From GCA-2719315 sp964448645 (lineage in GTDB: Bacteria; Bacteroidota; Bacteroidia; Flavobacteriales; Flavobacteriaceae): a DNA stretch of 15,834 nucleotides. This document shows, piece after piece, positions 6,171 through 12,974 of the stretch. The notes below the pieces were generated by a model. It saw only the letters and a program-made list of their open reading frames with translations, had not been told where the DNA came from and did not search any database. Where the stretch lies: NCBI GenBank assembly GCA_964448645.1, contig CAYUZY010000038.1:1-15834 (forward strand), written 5' to 3'. The first letter of the stretch is position 1. Every line of letters begins with the position of its first letter. Position numbers and translations under genes: made by a program.

Positions 6171-7469
6171 TTACCGGTTTAATGCTTCATTATATATTTT
6201 TAAACAAAGTGCTCTTGCATCTTTATGATCAACTATAGGTTCAATATAATTTTTTGAACTATAGTTTGGAATCCATTTTTTTATATACTTAAAGTCTTTA
6301 TCAAATTTTTTAATTTGTTCGGTAGGATTAAATATTCTAAAATACGGAGCCGAATCAACACCACAACCAGCAACCCATTGCCAATTACCAATGTTACTTC
6401 CTGCTTCATAATCTAATAACTTTTTAGCAAAATAAGCTTCTCCCCACCTCCAGTCTATTAATAAATGCTTGCACAAAAAACTTCCAACCAACATTCTTAC
6501 TCTATTATGTATAAAACCGGTTTCTTTTAACTGAATCATTCCTGCATCTACAAGAGGAAAACCCGTTTTACCTTGACACCAAAGATTAAATTTATTTTCA
6601 TCATTAAACCATTTGATATTATCATATTTAGGTTTAAAACTTTGCTTATTAGTATAAGGGAAATGCCATAAAATTTGTATAAAAAAATCTCTCCATATTA
6701 ATTGCTTTAAGAATGTATTATTTTTGCTTTTTGATGCAAAATCTACGATATGCCTTATACTGACAATTCCAAAACGAAGAAAAAGACCTAATTTAGAAGT
6801 ATCATAAATTGGAAAATTTCTTGTTAAATCATAATGATCCAAAAAATTTGAATCTATTTCATATTGATTAATTTTAATTAAACTTTTTTTAAAACCTAAA
6901 GATTTAAAAGAAATTTGGGGCTCAATTTTTACTTTTAATAAGTTTTTAAGATAATTTTCCGACTCATATTTAATAACCTTTTCTGAAAAAAAATTATTTA
7001 ACCAAATCTTAGAATAAGGAGTATATACTTTGTAAGGAGTTCCATCTGTTTTTACTATTTCCTTTTTCTCATAAATTACATGATCTTTAAAATCAAAAAC
7101 ATTTATTTTTTTTGAGATTAATAATATTTTAATTTTTTCATCTCTTTCTATAGCATATGGTTCATAATCTCTATTAAAATAAACGCTTTTTATTTTATGT
7201 TTTTTTAATAATTCAGAAAAAATTTTTTCAGGCTTTCCTTTATAAATTTGAATAGAAGATTTATTTTTTTTTAAAACATTATTCAATGATATTAAAGAGT
7301 TATAAATAAACTCAATCCTCGGATCATCATTAGAAAACTTGCTTAAAATATTTTCATCAAAAATAAAAATTGGAAGAACATTTTTGTTTTCTCTTAAAGC
7401 ATAAAAGAAACCGCAATTATCATCTATTCTTAAATCTCTTCGAAACCAAAAAATAGTAATTGATTCCAT
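6171..7469 (-). CDS. phr: Deoxyribodipyrimidine photolyase (class I, cryptochrome/photolyase family)
   Basis: This flavoprotein repairs UV-induced cyclobutane pyrimidine dimers using blue light. The N-terminal antenna domain begins IFWFRRDLRIDDN. The C-terminal FAD domain has LIWRDFF, GFPLVDAGMIQLKETGFIHNRVRM, LIDWRWGEAYF and GNWQWVAGCGVDSAPYFRIFNP, all close to E. coli Phr, including the HNR active-site Asn and tryptophans of the electron-transfer chain. I take ATG at 7467-7469 as the start (432 residues). An ATG at 7526 would add 19 residues unlike the family and overlap the upstream gene. With the chosen start, the SRPBCC gene ends 7 bases before it, typical operon spacing. The residue corresponding to E. 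coli Glu274 before LIW appears to be Gln256. The gene ends one base from murA. Confidence 0.93.
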   Translation of the reverse strand: MESITIFWFRRDLRIDDNCGFFYALRENKNVLPIFIFDENILSKFSNDDPRIEFIYNSLISLNNVLKKNKSSIQIYKGKPEKIFSELLKKHKIKSVYFNRDYEPYAIERDEKIKILLISKKINVFDFKDHVIYEKKEIVKTDGTPYKVYTPYSKIWLNNFFSEKVIKYESENYLKNLLKVKIEPQISFKSLGFKKSLIKINQYEIDSNFLDHYDLTRNFPIYDTSKLGLFLRFGIVSIRHIVDFASKSKNNTFLKQLIWRDFFIQILWHFPYTNKQSFKPKYDNIKWFNDENKFNLWCQGKTGFPLVDAGMIQLKETGFIHNRVRMLVGSFLCKHLLIDWRWGEAYFAKKLLDYEAGSNIGNWQWVAGCGVDSAPYFRIFNPTEQIKKFDKDFKYIKKWIPNYSSKNYIEPIVDHKDARALCLKIYNEALNR

Positions 7470-7476
7470 TTCACAA

Positions 7477-7941
7477 TTATTTAATGGTTCCGAAAATTTT
7501 GTTAAGTATTTTTTTTCTGTAATCAAAAATTTCTTTCAATTTTGGTTTAACGAAAACAGGATGGATTATCTGTCCTATAACTCCTAAAGGAAGTTTATAA
7601 TGAATAACATCTCTCATTTCAACTCCTCCTTTTATTGGTTTTAGATAATGTTTGTGATGCCAGAAACTATATGGTCCAAATCTTTGTTCATCAACAAAAA
7701 ATCTATTTTTTTTAACATGAGTTATCTCCGTAATCCATTTAAAAGGTATACCAAAAAAAGGTCTTACTATATATTGAATAATTTGACCTGAGTACATTTC
7801 TTTTTCTATACTTGAGATAATATTAAAACCCATATAATCTGGAGTAATTTTTTTTAAGTTATTTGGATCAGATAAAAAATTCCATGCAGTTTCAACTGAA
7901 ACTGGAAAATTCTGCTTCTTTTCTAAACTGTATATTTTCAT
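7477..7941 (-). CDS. SRPBCC family protein (cell-division-inhibitor/cyclase-dehydrase-like)
   Basis: This helix-grip SRPBCC protein has 154 residues if started at ATG 7939-7941. The pattern includes LPVS-like NFPVSVETAWNFLSDPNNLKKITPDYMGF at the N-terminus, then a GIPFKWITEITHV strand, a FVDEQRFGPYSFWHHKHYLKP block and MRDVIHYKLPLG. This is the hydrophobic-ligand-binding group that often precedes photolyase genes in Bacteroidota; no ligand is known. A longer frame opens at a TTG at 7954-7956, but that codon lies inside an exact TAnnTTTG -7 match, and the family usually starts with MKIY-like residues, so the ATG is preferred. It forms a two-gene unit with phr. Its link with DNA photorepair or light response is by neighbourhood only. 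Confidence 0.85.
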   Translation of the reverse strand: MKIYSLEKKQNFPVSVETAWNFLSDPNNLKKITPDYMGFNIISSIEKEMYSGQIIQYIVRPFFGIPFKWITEITHVKKNRFFVDEQRFGPYSFWHHKHYLKPIKGGVEMRDVIHYKLPLGVIGQIIHPVFVKPKLKEIFDYRKKILNKIFGTIK

Positions 7942-7953
7942 ATTAATAGTTTT

Positions 7954-7961
7954 CAAAAATA
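7954..7961 (-). promoter_or_regulatory. Candidate -7 promoter element for the SRPBCC-phr operon
   Basis: On the minus strand this is TATTTTTG, an exact match to TAnnTTTG. It ends 12 bases before the chosen ATG (7941), implying a very short leader. The -33 element is not clear. It lies in the divergent spacer shared with the DUF2911 gene. Confidence 0.4.
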
Positions 7962-8026
7962 TAAAATAACGAGAATAAAAAAACCTGTTTTAAATAACAA
8001 AATGATTTGTAAATTGTAAAAAAAAA

Positions 8027-8887
8027 ATGAAAATTTTAAATATACTTTTCCTATTATCCTTTTTCGTAACTTTTTCTCAAGTAAAAACACCTCAAGCTAG
8101 TCCAAAATCAAAATTGGTACAAAATGTTGGTCTAACTGAAATTACTATAGAATATTCTCGTCCTTCAATTAAAGGCAGAAAAATAATGGGTGATCTTGTC
8201 GCTTATGGCGAAATTTGGAGAACTGGAGCTAATAATATTTCAACCATTTCATTTAATGATGAAGTGTCTATAAACAATAAACTAATCTCAAAAGGCAAAT
8301 ATTCAATTCTTACAAAACCAAATAAAAAATCATGGGATATTTATTTTTTAAAGTACACTAAAGACCAGAGCGTTTTAAATATTATTAAAAAGTGGGATGA
8401 TCAAATAATTATTTCGGAATTAAACATTCCTGTTATCTCTACAAATAATAAATTAGAAACATTTACAATTGACATAAATGATATTTCAAATAATGGAGCT
8501 AATATAAACTTAGCTTGGGAAAATACTTTAATTAAAATTCCTGTTGATGTTCTTTCAAAACAAAAGGTTTTAGAATCAATTAGAGAAACTGTAATGAACA
8601 AACCTAGCGCTTATGATTTATATAATTCTGCTTCATATTATCTTCAAGAAGATGAAGATTTAAATCGGGCTAAAAAATGGATTAACAGAGCTGTTGAGAT
8701 TGATTCTACAAAATATTGGATGTTTAGACTAAAAGCTGTTATTCACAATAAACTTAATTTAAATAAAGAAGCTATTATTGCTGCAAAAAAAGGCTTAGAA
8801 TTAGCAAAGAAAGCTGGAAACAATGATCATATTAGAATGAATTTAAAATCAATTAAAGATTGGGGAGAATTAATCTCTTCCAATTAG
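8027..8887 (+). CDS. Exported DUF2911 domain protein with TPR-like C-terminus
   Basis: This 286-residue protein has a signal peptide: MKILN, then the hydrophobic stretch ILFLLSFFVTF and a cut near SQ, at about residue 18. The DUF2911 domain follows (about 24-170), with hallmarks SPKSKLVQNVGLTEITIEYSRPSIKGRKIMG, LVAYGEIWRTGANN and ISKGKYSILTKP. The C-terminal third (SAYDLYNSASYYLQE, AKKWINRAVEIDS, AIIAAKKGLELAKKAG) resembles one or two tetratricopeptide repeats. It is secreted to the periplasm or beyond. The family is abundant in Bacteroidota and has no established function. The poly-A stretch before ATG 8027 is the only leader feature I see. The TauE-like gene follows 41 bases later on the same strand. 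Confidence 0.88.
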   Translation: MKILNILFLLSFFVTFSQVKTPQASPKSKLVQNVGLTEITIEYSRPSIKGRKIMGDLVAYGEIWRTGANNISTISFNDEVSINNKLISKGKYSILTKPNKKSWDIYFLKYTKDQSVLNIIKKWDDQIIISELNIPVISTNNKLETFTIDINDISNNGANINLAWENTLIKIPVDVLSKQKVLESIRETVMNKPSAYDLYNSASYYLQEDEDLNRAKKWINRAVEIDSTKYWMFRLKAVIHNKLNLNKEAIIAAKKGLELAKKAGNNDHIRMNLKSIKDWGELISSN

Positions 8888-8928
8888 ATTATGGTTTTAA
8901 ATTATCTAAAAAATGAATCTGTAAAATA

Positions 8929-9686
8929 ATGCTTTTAGACTTAAACTATTTAAGCTATTCATTTCTAATAGCTGCAATCTCTTCATTTTTATTAGGAGTT
9001 GCTAAAGCTGGGGTAAAGGGAATTGCAGCACTAATAGTTACTGGTTTAGCCATTGCATATGGCGCAAAAGAATCTACAGGTATATTAATGCCTCTTCTTA
9101 TCTGTGGAGACATTTTTGCTGTTTCTTATTACAAAAGATATGTAAAATGGAAATACATCATAATATTAATTCCATGGATGATTTTAGGTGTTTTATTTGG
9201 AGTAATAACTGGTAATAATATATCTGAAAAATTATTCCAATATGGAATGGCTATAATAATTATCTTAAGTGTATCTCTTATGTATTATTGGGATACAAAA
9301 AAAAAGACTGAAATACCAAAAAATCTAATTTTCGGTCCAACTATGGGACTTCTTGAAGAATTTACAACAATGATNNNNNNNNNNGTAAATTAGCTGGAGC
9401 TTTATCAAATATATATTTCTTAGCAATGAGACTTCCAAAAAATGAATTTATTGGTACATCTGCATGGCTTTTTTTTATAATTAATGTTTTTAAAATACCT
9501 TTTCATGTTTTTTTCTGGGAAACTATCAATCTAAAATCATTAATAATTAGTTTAAAACTTGTTCCTTTTGTAATTATTGGATTAATAATCGGAGTATTTA
9601 TTGTAAAAAAAATTGAAAACAAAAATTACAGGAAATTAATTTTGATTCTAACTGCAATTGGAGGTGTTGGAATACTTTTTAAATAA
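8929..9686 (+). CDS. TauE/SafE family membrane permease, interrupted by an assembly gap
   Basis: This polytopic inner-membrane protein of the sulfite/organosulfonate exporter family (about 250 residues) has hydrophobic spans starting at YLSYSFLIAAISSFLLG and the conserved GVAKAGVKGIAALIV segment near the N-terminus. The second half has LAGALSNIYFLAMRLPKNEFIGT and two or three further spans, ending TAIGGVGILFK. The halves lie on either side of ten Ns (9375-9384) and are in different frames as written. Family logic (FTTMIG joined to KLAGALSNIY) is restored if the true gap is 2 bases, or any length two more than a multiple of three, so this is almost certainly one intact gene with a placeholder gap. 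The residues just left of the gap read LLEEFTTM where relatives usually have LLAGFTTM, so the gap edge may contain errors. The substrate is unknown. The gene ends 2 bases before the convergent cutC. Confidence 0.8.
9375..9384. other. Assembly gap of ten Ns
   Basis: Ten unresolved bases lie inside the TauE/SafE-like gene. The length is not compatible with one reading frame, so it is a scaffolding placeholder rather than a measured distance. Everything left and right of it is linked only by scaffolding, although the TauE homology on both sides supports the join. Confidence 0.95.
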
Positions 9687-9688
9687 AA

Positions 9689-10408
9689 TTATTTATTAAT
9701 TTTTAAGACTATATCTTTAATTATATTTTCATCTGAATGACCAATTACAGAATCAAAAGTTTTAATTTTTTCATATTCGTTTAAAACATTATTTCTTAAT
9801 AAAGGTTTCCATGCCGAAAAGTGTATAGCTTCAAATTTTTCATTCTTAAAAAGCAAACAGTTTTTTATATTTATTCCTACTCCAGGCATAATAGTAATTT
9901 GTCCAATACTTTCATTTTTTAATTCTTTAATTAATTATATACCTAGTTCAGCATTATTTTTTTGTCCTGATGACAAAATTCTGGTAAAACCCAAACTAAT
10001 TAACTCTGACATAGCTTTAAAAGGATCTTTAACTAAATCAAATGCTCTATGAAAAGTTATTTCCATCGGATATGCTAAATCAATAAAATTTTGTAATGTT
10101 TTTATATCTAAACTATAATCATTATTTAAGCATCCTAATACAACTCCTTTACAACCAAGTTCTTTAGCTACAACAACATCATTACTAATTATATTAATCT
10201 CATTTGAATCATAAAAAAAATCACCCTCTCTTGGTCTTATTAAACAATGAATTGGTATTTTATCTAATTTAACGGCTTCCTCGATCAAACCTTTAGATGG
10301 AGTTATTCCTCCCAATTGAAATGCAGAACACAACTCTACCCTATCTGCTCCAGCAGAAATAGCATTTTTTACAGATAATAATGATGAAGTACAAATTTCA
10401 ATCTTCAT
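9689..10408 (-). pseudogene. cutC: Copper homeostasis protein CutC homologue, broken by an in-frame TAA
   Basis: CutC is a TIM-barrel protein traditionally linked to copper homeostasis; its true activity is uncertain. Read through one stop, the frame encodes 239 codons, the normal family length. It has MKIEICTSS at the start, then GADRVELCSAFQLGGITPS, CLIRPREGDFFY, MEITFHRAFD and LSSGQKN, and past the stop LIKEL, ITIMPGVGI and IHFSAWK. The stop is codon 158 (TAA on the minus strand, 9935-9937), where relatives have a sense codon in a GIxLLKEL-like stretch. Both halves are in the same frame, so a single base change explains it. Either the gene is a very recent nonsense pseudogene or the base is an assembly or consensus error, since nothing else is decayed apart from MPGVG in place of the usual MPGGG. 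The ATG is at 10406-10408. It is convergent with the TauE gene and divergent from the GMC gene. Confidence 0.85.
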
Positions 10409-10539
10409 TAATCTTAAATATAATTTAGAATAATTATATAATATACAATAATAAAATTTTTTTATGTTGTATAGGATAATTTATAATTTAAATAATATAA
10501 TTTTATTTTTTTTTAATATTTTACTGAAAATCATTTTAA
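10409..10539. other. Divergent spacer between cutC and the GMC operon
   Basis: These 131 bases are extremely AT-rich. They must hold the promoters of cutC (leftward) and of the four-gene GMC-glp operon (rightward). I see only weak candidates: TTG at 10467-10469 followed 19 bases later by TAAATAAT on the plus strand, and a TTG/TAAATTAT pair on the minus strand. Neither is a convincing TAnnTTTG match. I see no riboswitch-like or hairpin structure. Confidence 0.5.
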
Positions 10540-12279
10540 ATGGAGATAATAGAAAATAAGAAAAGTTATGATGTTGTAATTGTGGGATCAGGAGCTGGAG
10601 GCGGAATGGCAACTAAAATTTTAACCGATAACGGTCTTAATGTTGCTCTTATGGAAGCAGGACCTTTTTTTGATCCTGCTAACCCAGAACAAAGACTTCA
10701 TTTAAAATGGCCCTATGAATCACCTAGAAGAGGAAGAGGTACAACTAGAGCCTTTGGTGAGTTTCATGCATCTTATGGAGATTGGAAACTTGATGGTGAA
10801 CCCTATAAAATGAAAAACGATACGAAATTCTATTGGTGGAGAAGTAGAATGTTAGGTGGTAGAACAAATCATTGGGGTAGAATTTCTCTTAGATTTGGTC
10901 CGAATGATTTTAAAAGAAAAAGTATTGATGGTTTAGGAGATAACTGGCCTATTGGTTATGAAGATGTCAAACCTTTCTATGATAAAGTAGATAAATTAAT
11001 TGGAGTTACTGGATCTAAAGAAAATATTTATAATGAACCAGATGGTTTTTTCTTACCTCCAGTTAAACCCAGACTTCATGAGTTATATTATAAAAAAGGA
11101 GCTGAAAAGACCGGAGTTAAAGTTATTCCTTCAAGACTTTCTATGTTAACAAAAAGGATAAATAACGAAAGAGGTGTTTGTTATTATTGTGGGCAATGTG
11201 GAAGATCATGTGGTATTTATGCTGATTTCTCAGCTAGTTCATGTCTTGTTTTTCCTGCTCAAAAGTCTTCACAAGGAAGATTAGACCTTTATGTAAACAG
11301 TATGGTTAGAGAAGTTAAAGTAAACAAACAGGGCAAACCTACTGGGATAATTTATATAAATAAAGATGATAATAAAGAGTACAGTATTACTGCAAAAGTG
11401 ATTATTCTTGCTGCTTCTGCATGTGAAAGCGCTCGTATTTTATTAAACTCTAAAAGTGCGCAACATCCGAATGGTTTGGGTAATAGCAGTAATATGGTTG
11501 GCAAGTATTTACATGACTCAACTGGAGCAGATAGGATGGGCTTTATACCAGATCTTATGAATAGAAAAACATATAATGAAGATGGTTTAGGTGGCATGCA
11601 CCTTTATTCTCCTTGGTGGTTAGATAATAATAAATTGGATTTTCCTAGAGGTTATCATATTGAAATTGGAGGTGGTTTAGGTGTTCCAATGTATGGATTT
11701 GGATTTAATTTTAATTCATTAAACAAATATCTTGGTATTGGAAGTGGTGGATATGCTCGAAATGGTGGATACGGAGAAAATATAAGAAAAGAGATTAAAA
11801 AGTTTTATGGCTCAACCATTTACTTAGCTGGAAGAGGTGAGTCAATTGCTAGAATTGACAACTATTGTGAAATTGACCCTAACACTAAGGATAAATATGG
11901 AATTCCTGTACTAAGATTTAATTATAAATGGTCAGATCATGAAAGAAAACAGGCTAAACATATGAACGAAACATTTGAAGAGATAATTAGTAATATAGGT
12001 GGACACATGATGTGGCCTGCTCCTAGTAAAGATAAAGATTATGGTTTAAAAGCACCTGGAGAAATCATTCATGAAGTTGGAACGACAAGAATGGGAGATG
12101 ATCCTAATAAATCTGTAGTTAACAAATATGAGCAACTTCATGATGCTAATAATGTTTTTATTGTTGATGGAGGACCTTTTGTTTCTCAAGCAGACAAAAA
12201 TCCTACGTGGACAATTATGGCATTAGCATGGAGGACCTCCGAATACATTGTTGAAGAATTAAAAAAACAAAATATATAA
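10540..12279 (+). CDS. GMC-family FAD-dependent oxidoreductase (gluconate/glucose dehydrogenase large-subunit type)
   Basis: This 579-residue flavoprotein oxidises an alcohol or sugar hydroxyl group. The FAD Rossmann motif is VGSGAGGGMA (G16, G18, G21). The RSRMLGGRTNHWGR block (101-114) is the GMC flavin loop. The C-terminal substrate domain has HEVGTTRMG (His511) and NPTWTIMALAWRTSEYI (Asn554), the His/Asn pair expected at a GMC active site. A cysteine-rich stretch at 214-235 (CYYCGQCGRSC, then C235) recalls the iron-sulfur-binding cysteines of multi-subunit FAD glucose dehydrogenases. It has no signal peptide, but its partner gene 3 bases downstream has a twin-arginine leader, so co-export as a complex is likely. 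Family is firm; the substrate (gluconate, glucose, another polyol or glycerol) cannot be told. It is the first gene of an operon with the partner subunit, glpK and glpD. Confidence 0.92.
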   Translation: MEIIENKKSYDVVIVGSGAGGGMATKILTDNGLNVALMEAGPFFDPANPEQRLHLKWPYESPRRGRGTTRAFGEFHASYGDWKLDGEPYKMKNDTKFYWWRSRMLGGRTNHWGRISLRFGPNDFKRKSIDGLGDNWPIGYEDVKPFYDKVDKLIGVTGSKENIYNEPDGFFLPPVKPRLHELYYKKGAEKTGVKVIPSRLSMLTKRINNERGVCYYCGQCGRSCGIYADFSASSCLVFPAQKSSQGRLDLYVNSMVREVKVNKQGKPTGIIYINKDDNKEYSITAKVIILAASACESARILLNSKSAQHPNGLGNSSNMVGKYLHDSTGADRMGFIPDLMNRKTYNEDGLGGMHLYSPWWLDNNKLDFPRGYHIEIGGGLGVPMYGFGFNFNSLNKYLGIGSGGYARNGGYGENIRKEIKKFYGSTIYLAGRGESIARIDNYCEIDPNTKDKYGIPVLRFNYKWSDHERKQAKHMNETFEEIISNIGGHMMWPAPSKDKDYGLKAPGEIIHEVGTTRMGDDPNKSVVNKYEQLHDANNVFIVDGGPFVSQADKNPTWTIMALAWRTSEYIVEELKKQNI

Positions 12280-12282
12280 ATA

Positions 12283-12972
12283 ATGAAAAGAAGAGATAGT
12301 ATTAAGACGCTTATAATCACCTCACTGGGTAGTAGTTTAGTTTTAGAAGGTTGTCTCCCAAAAGAAAAAGAAATTATATACAAAAAAGTTTGGAAATATC
12401 AATATGGAAGAACCCCTGAAGAAAAAAAGAGAGATTTAGAATTACTAAACAAAACTTTTTTTACGAAAGATGAAATGAAAAAGATTAAAACCCTTGCTAA
12501 CTTGATCTTACCTCCTTCTCCGATTGGAAATATAGAACAAGCTGAAGTTCCAGAATTTATAGAATTTATTGTAAAAGATGTCCCCTCATTTCAAAAAACT
12601 ATAAGAGACGGGCTAATTTGGATAGATGTTTATTGTAAAAACACTTTTAATAAGTCTTTTATTGAATCTAGCGAAGATGAGCAAAAAAAGCTACTAGATT
12701 CTCTTGCTTTTCCTAAAAATGATAAAACAAAAGAGGAAATATTTTTTTCAACTTTTAGAGATTTAGTTGTAACTGGGTATTTTACTTCTGAAGTAGGAAT
12801 AAAAGATTTAGGATATAAAGGAAATCAACCCAATATATGGGATGGAGTTCCAAAAGAAATTCTAAAAGAACATGGTCTCTCATATGACAAATCATGGGAG
12901 TCTAAATTCATTGACCAATCAAAAAGGAATGATATTGCAGTTTGGGATGATAAAGGAAATTTAATTTCATAA
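12283..12972 (+). CDS. Gluconate 2-dehydrogenase subunit 3-like protein with Tat/lipoprotein leader
   Basis: This 229-residue protein is the small partner of membrane-associated FAD dehydrogenases (Gluconate_2-dh3 family). The leader MKRRDSIKTLIITSLGSSLV has the RR pair of a Tat signal and a hydrophobic stretch, and ends at LVLEGC with Cys24 placed like a lipoprotein cysteine, although Glu at -2 is unusual. The family domain follows: LNKTFFTKDEMKKIKTLANLILPP around 54-77, a VPEFIEFIVKDVP segment, SSEDEQKKLLDSL, and FFSTFRDLVVTGYFTSEVGIKDLGYKG near 150-175. In characterised dehydrogenases this small subunit carries the Tat signal and brings the cofactor-loaded large subunit across the membrane. 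Its 3-base spacing from the GMC gene and 2-base spacing to glpK support a complex and an operon. No cytochrome c subunit is present in the window. Confidence 0.88.
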   Translation: MKRRDSIKTLIITSLGSSLVLEGCLPKEKEIIYKKVWKYQYGRTPEEKKRDLELLNKTFFTKDEMKKIKTLANLILPPSPIGNIEQAEVPEFIEFIVKDVPSFQKTIRDGLIWIDVYCKNTFNKSFIESSEDEQKKLLDSLAFPKNDKTKEEIFFSTFRDLVVTGYFTSEVGIKDLGYKGNQPNIWDGVPKEILKEHGLSYDKSWESKFIDQSKRNDIAVWDDKGNLIS

Positions 12973-12974
12973 AA

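Noticed and set aside
7470..7526. Longer photolyase N-terminus starting at 7526
   Set aside because: The added 19 residues are unlike the family and would overlap the end of the SRPBCC gene; the ATG at 7469 matches the usual IFWFRRDLR start.
7942..7956. TTG start five codons upstream in the SRPBCC gene
   Set aside because: It coincides with an exact -7 promoter match, and an ATG with a family-like N-terminus follows.
8401..8601. Open frame on the minus strand opposite the DUF2911 gene
   Set aside because: It is fully antisense to a well-supported coding region, has no recognisable family and has no initiation context.
9935..9937. Stop-codon reassignment or programmed readthrough in cutC
   Set aside because: TAA ends several other genes here normally, and there is no hairpin or known readthrough context. 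A point mutation or consensus error is simpler.
11352..11597. Minus-strand open frame inside the GMC gene (similar ones at 12186-12383 and 13919-14221)
   Set aside because: All are antisense shadows of strongly conserved genes; their peptides match nothing and they lie in gene interiors or across a tight operon junction.
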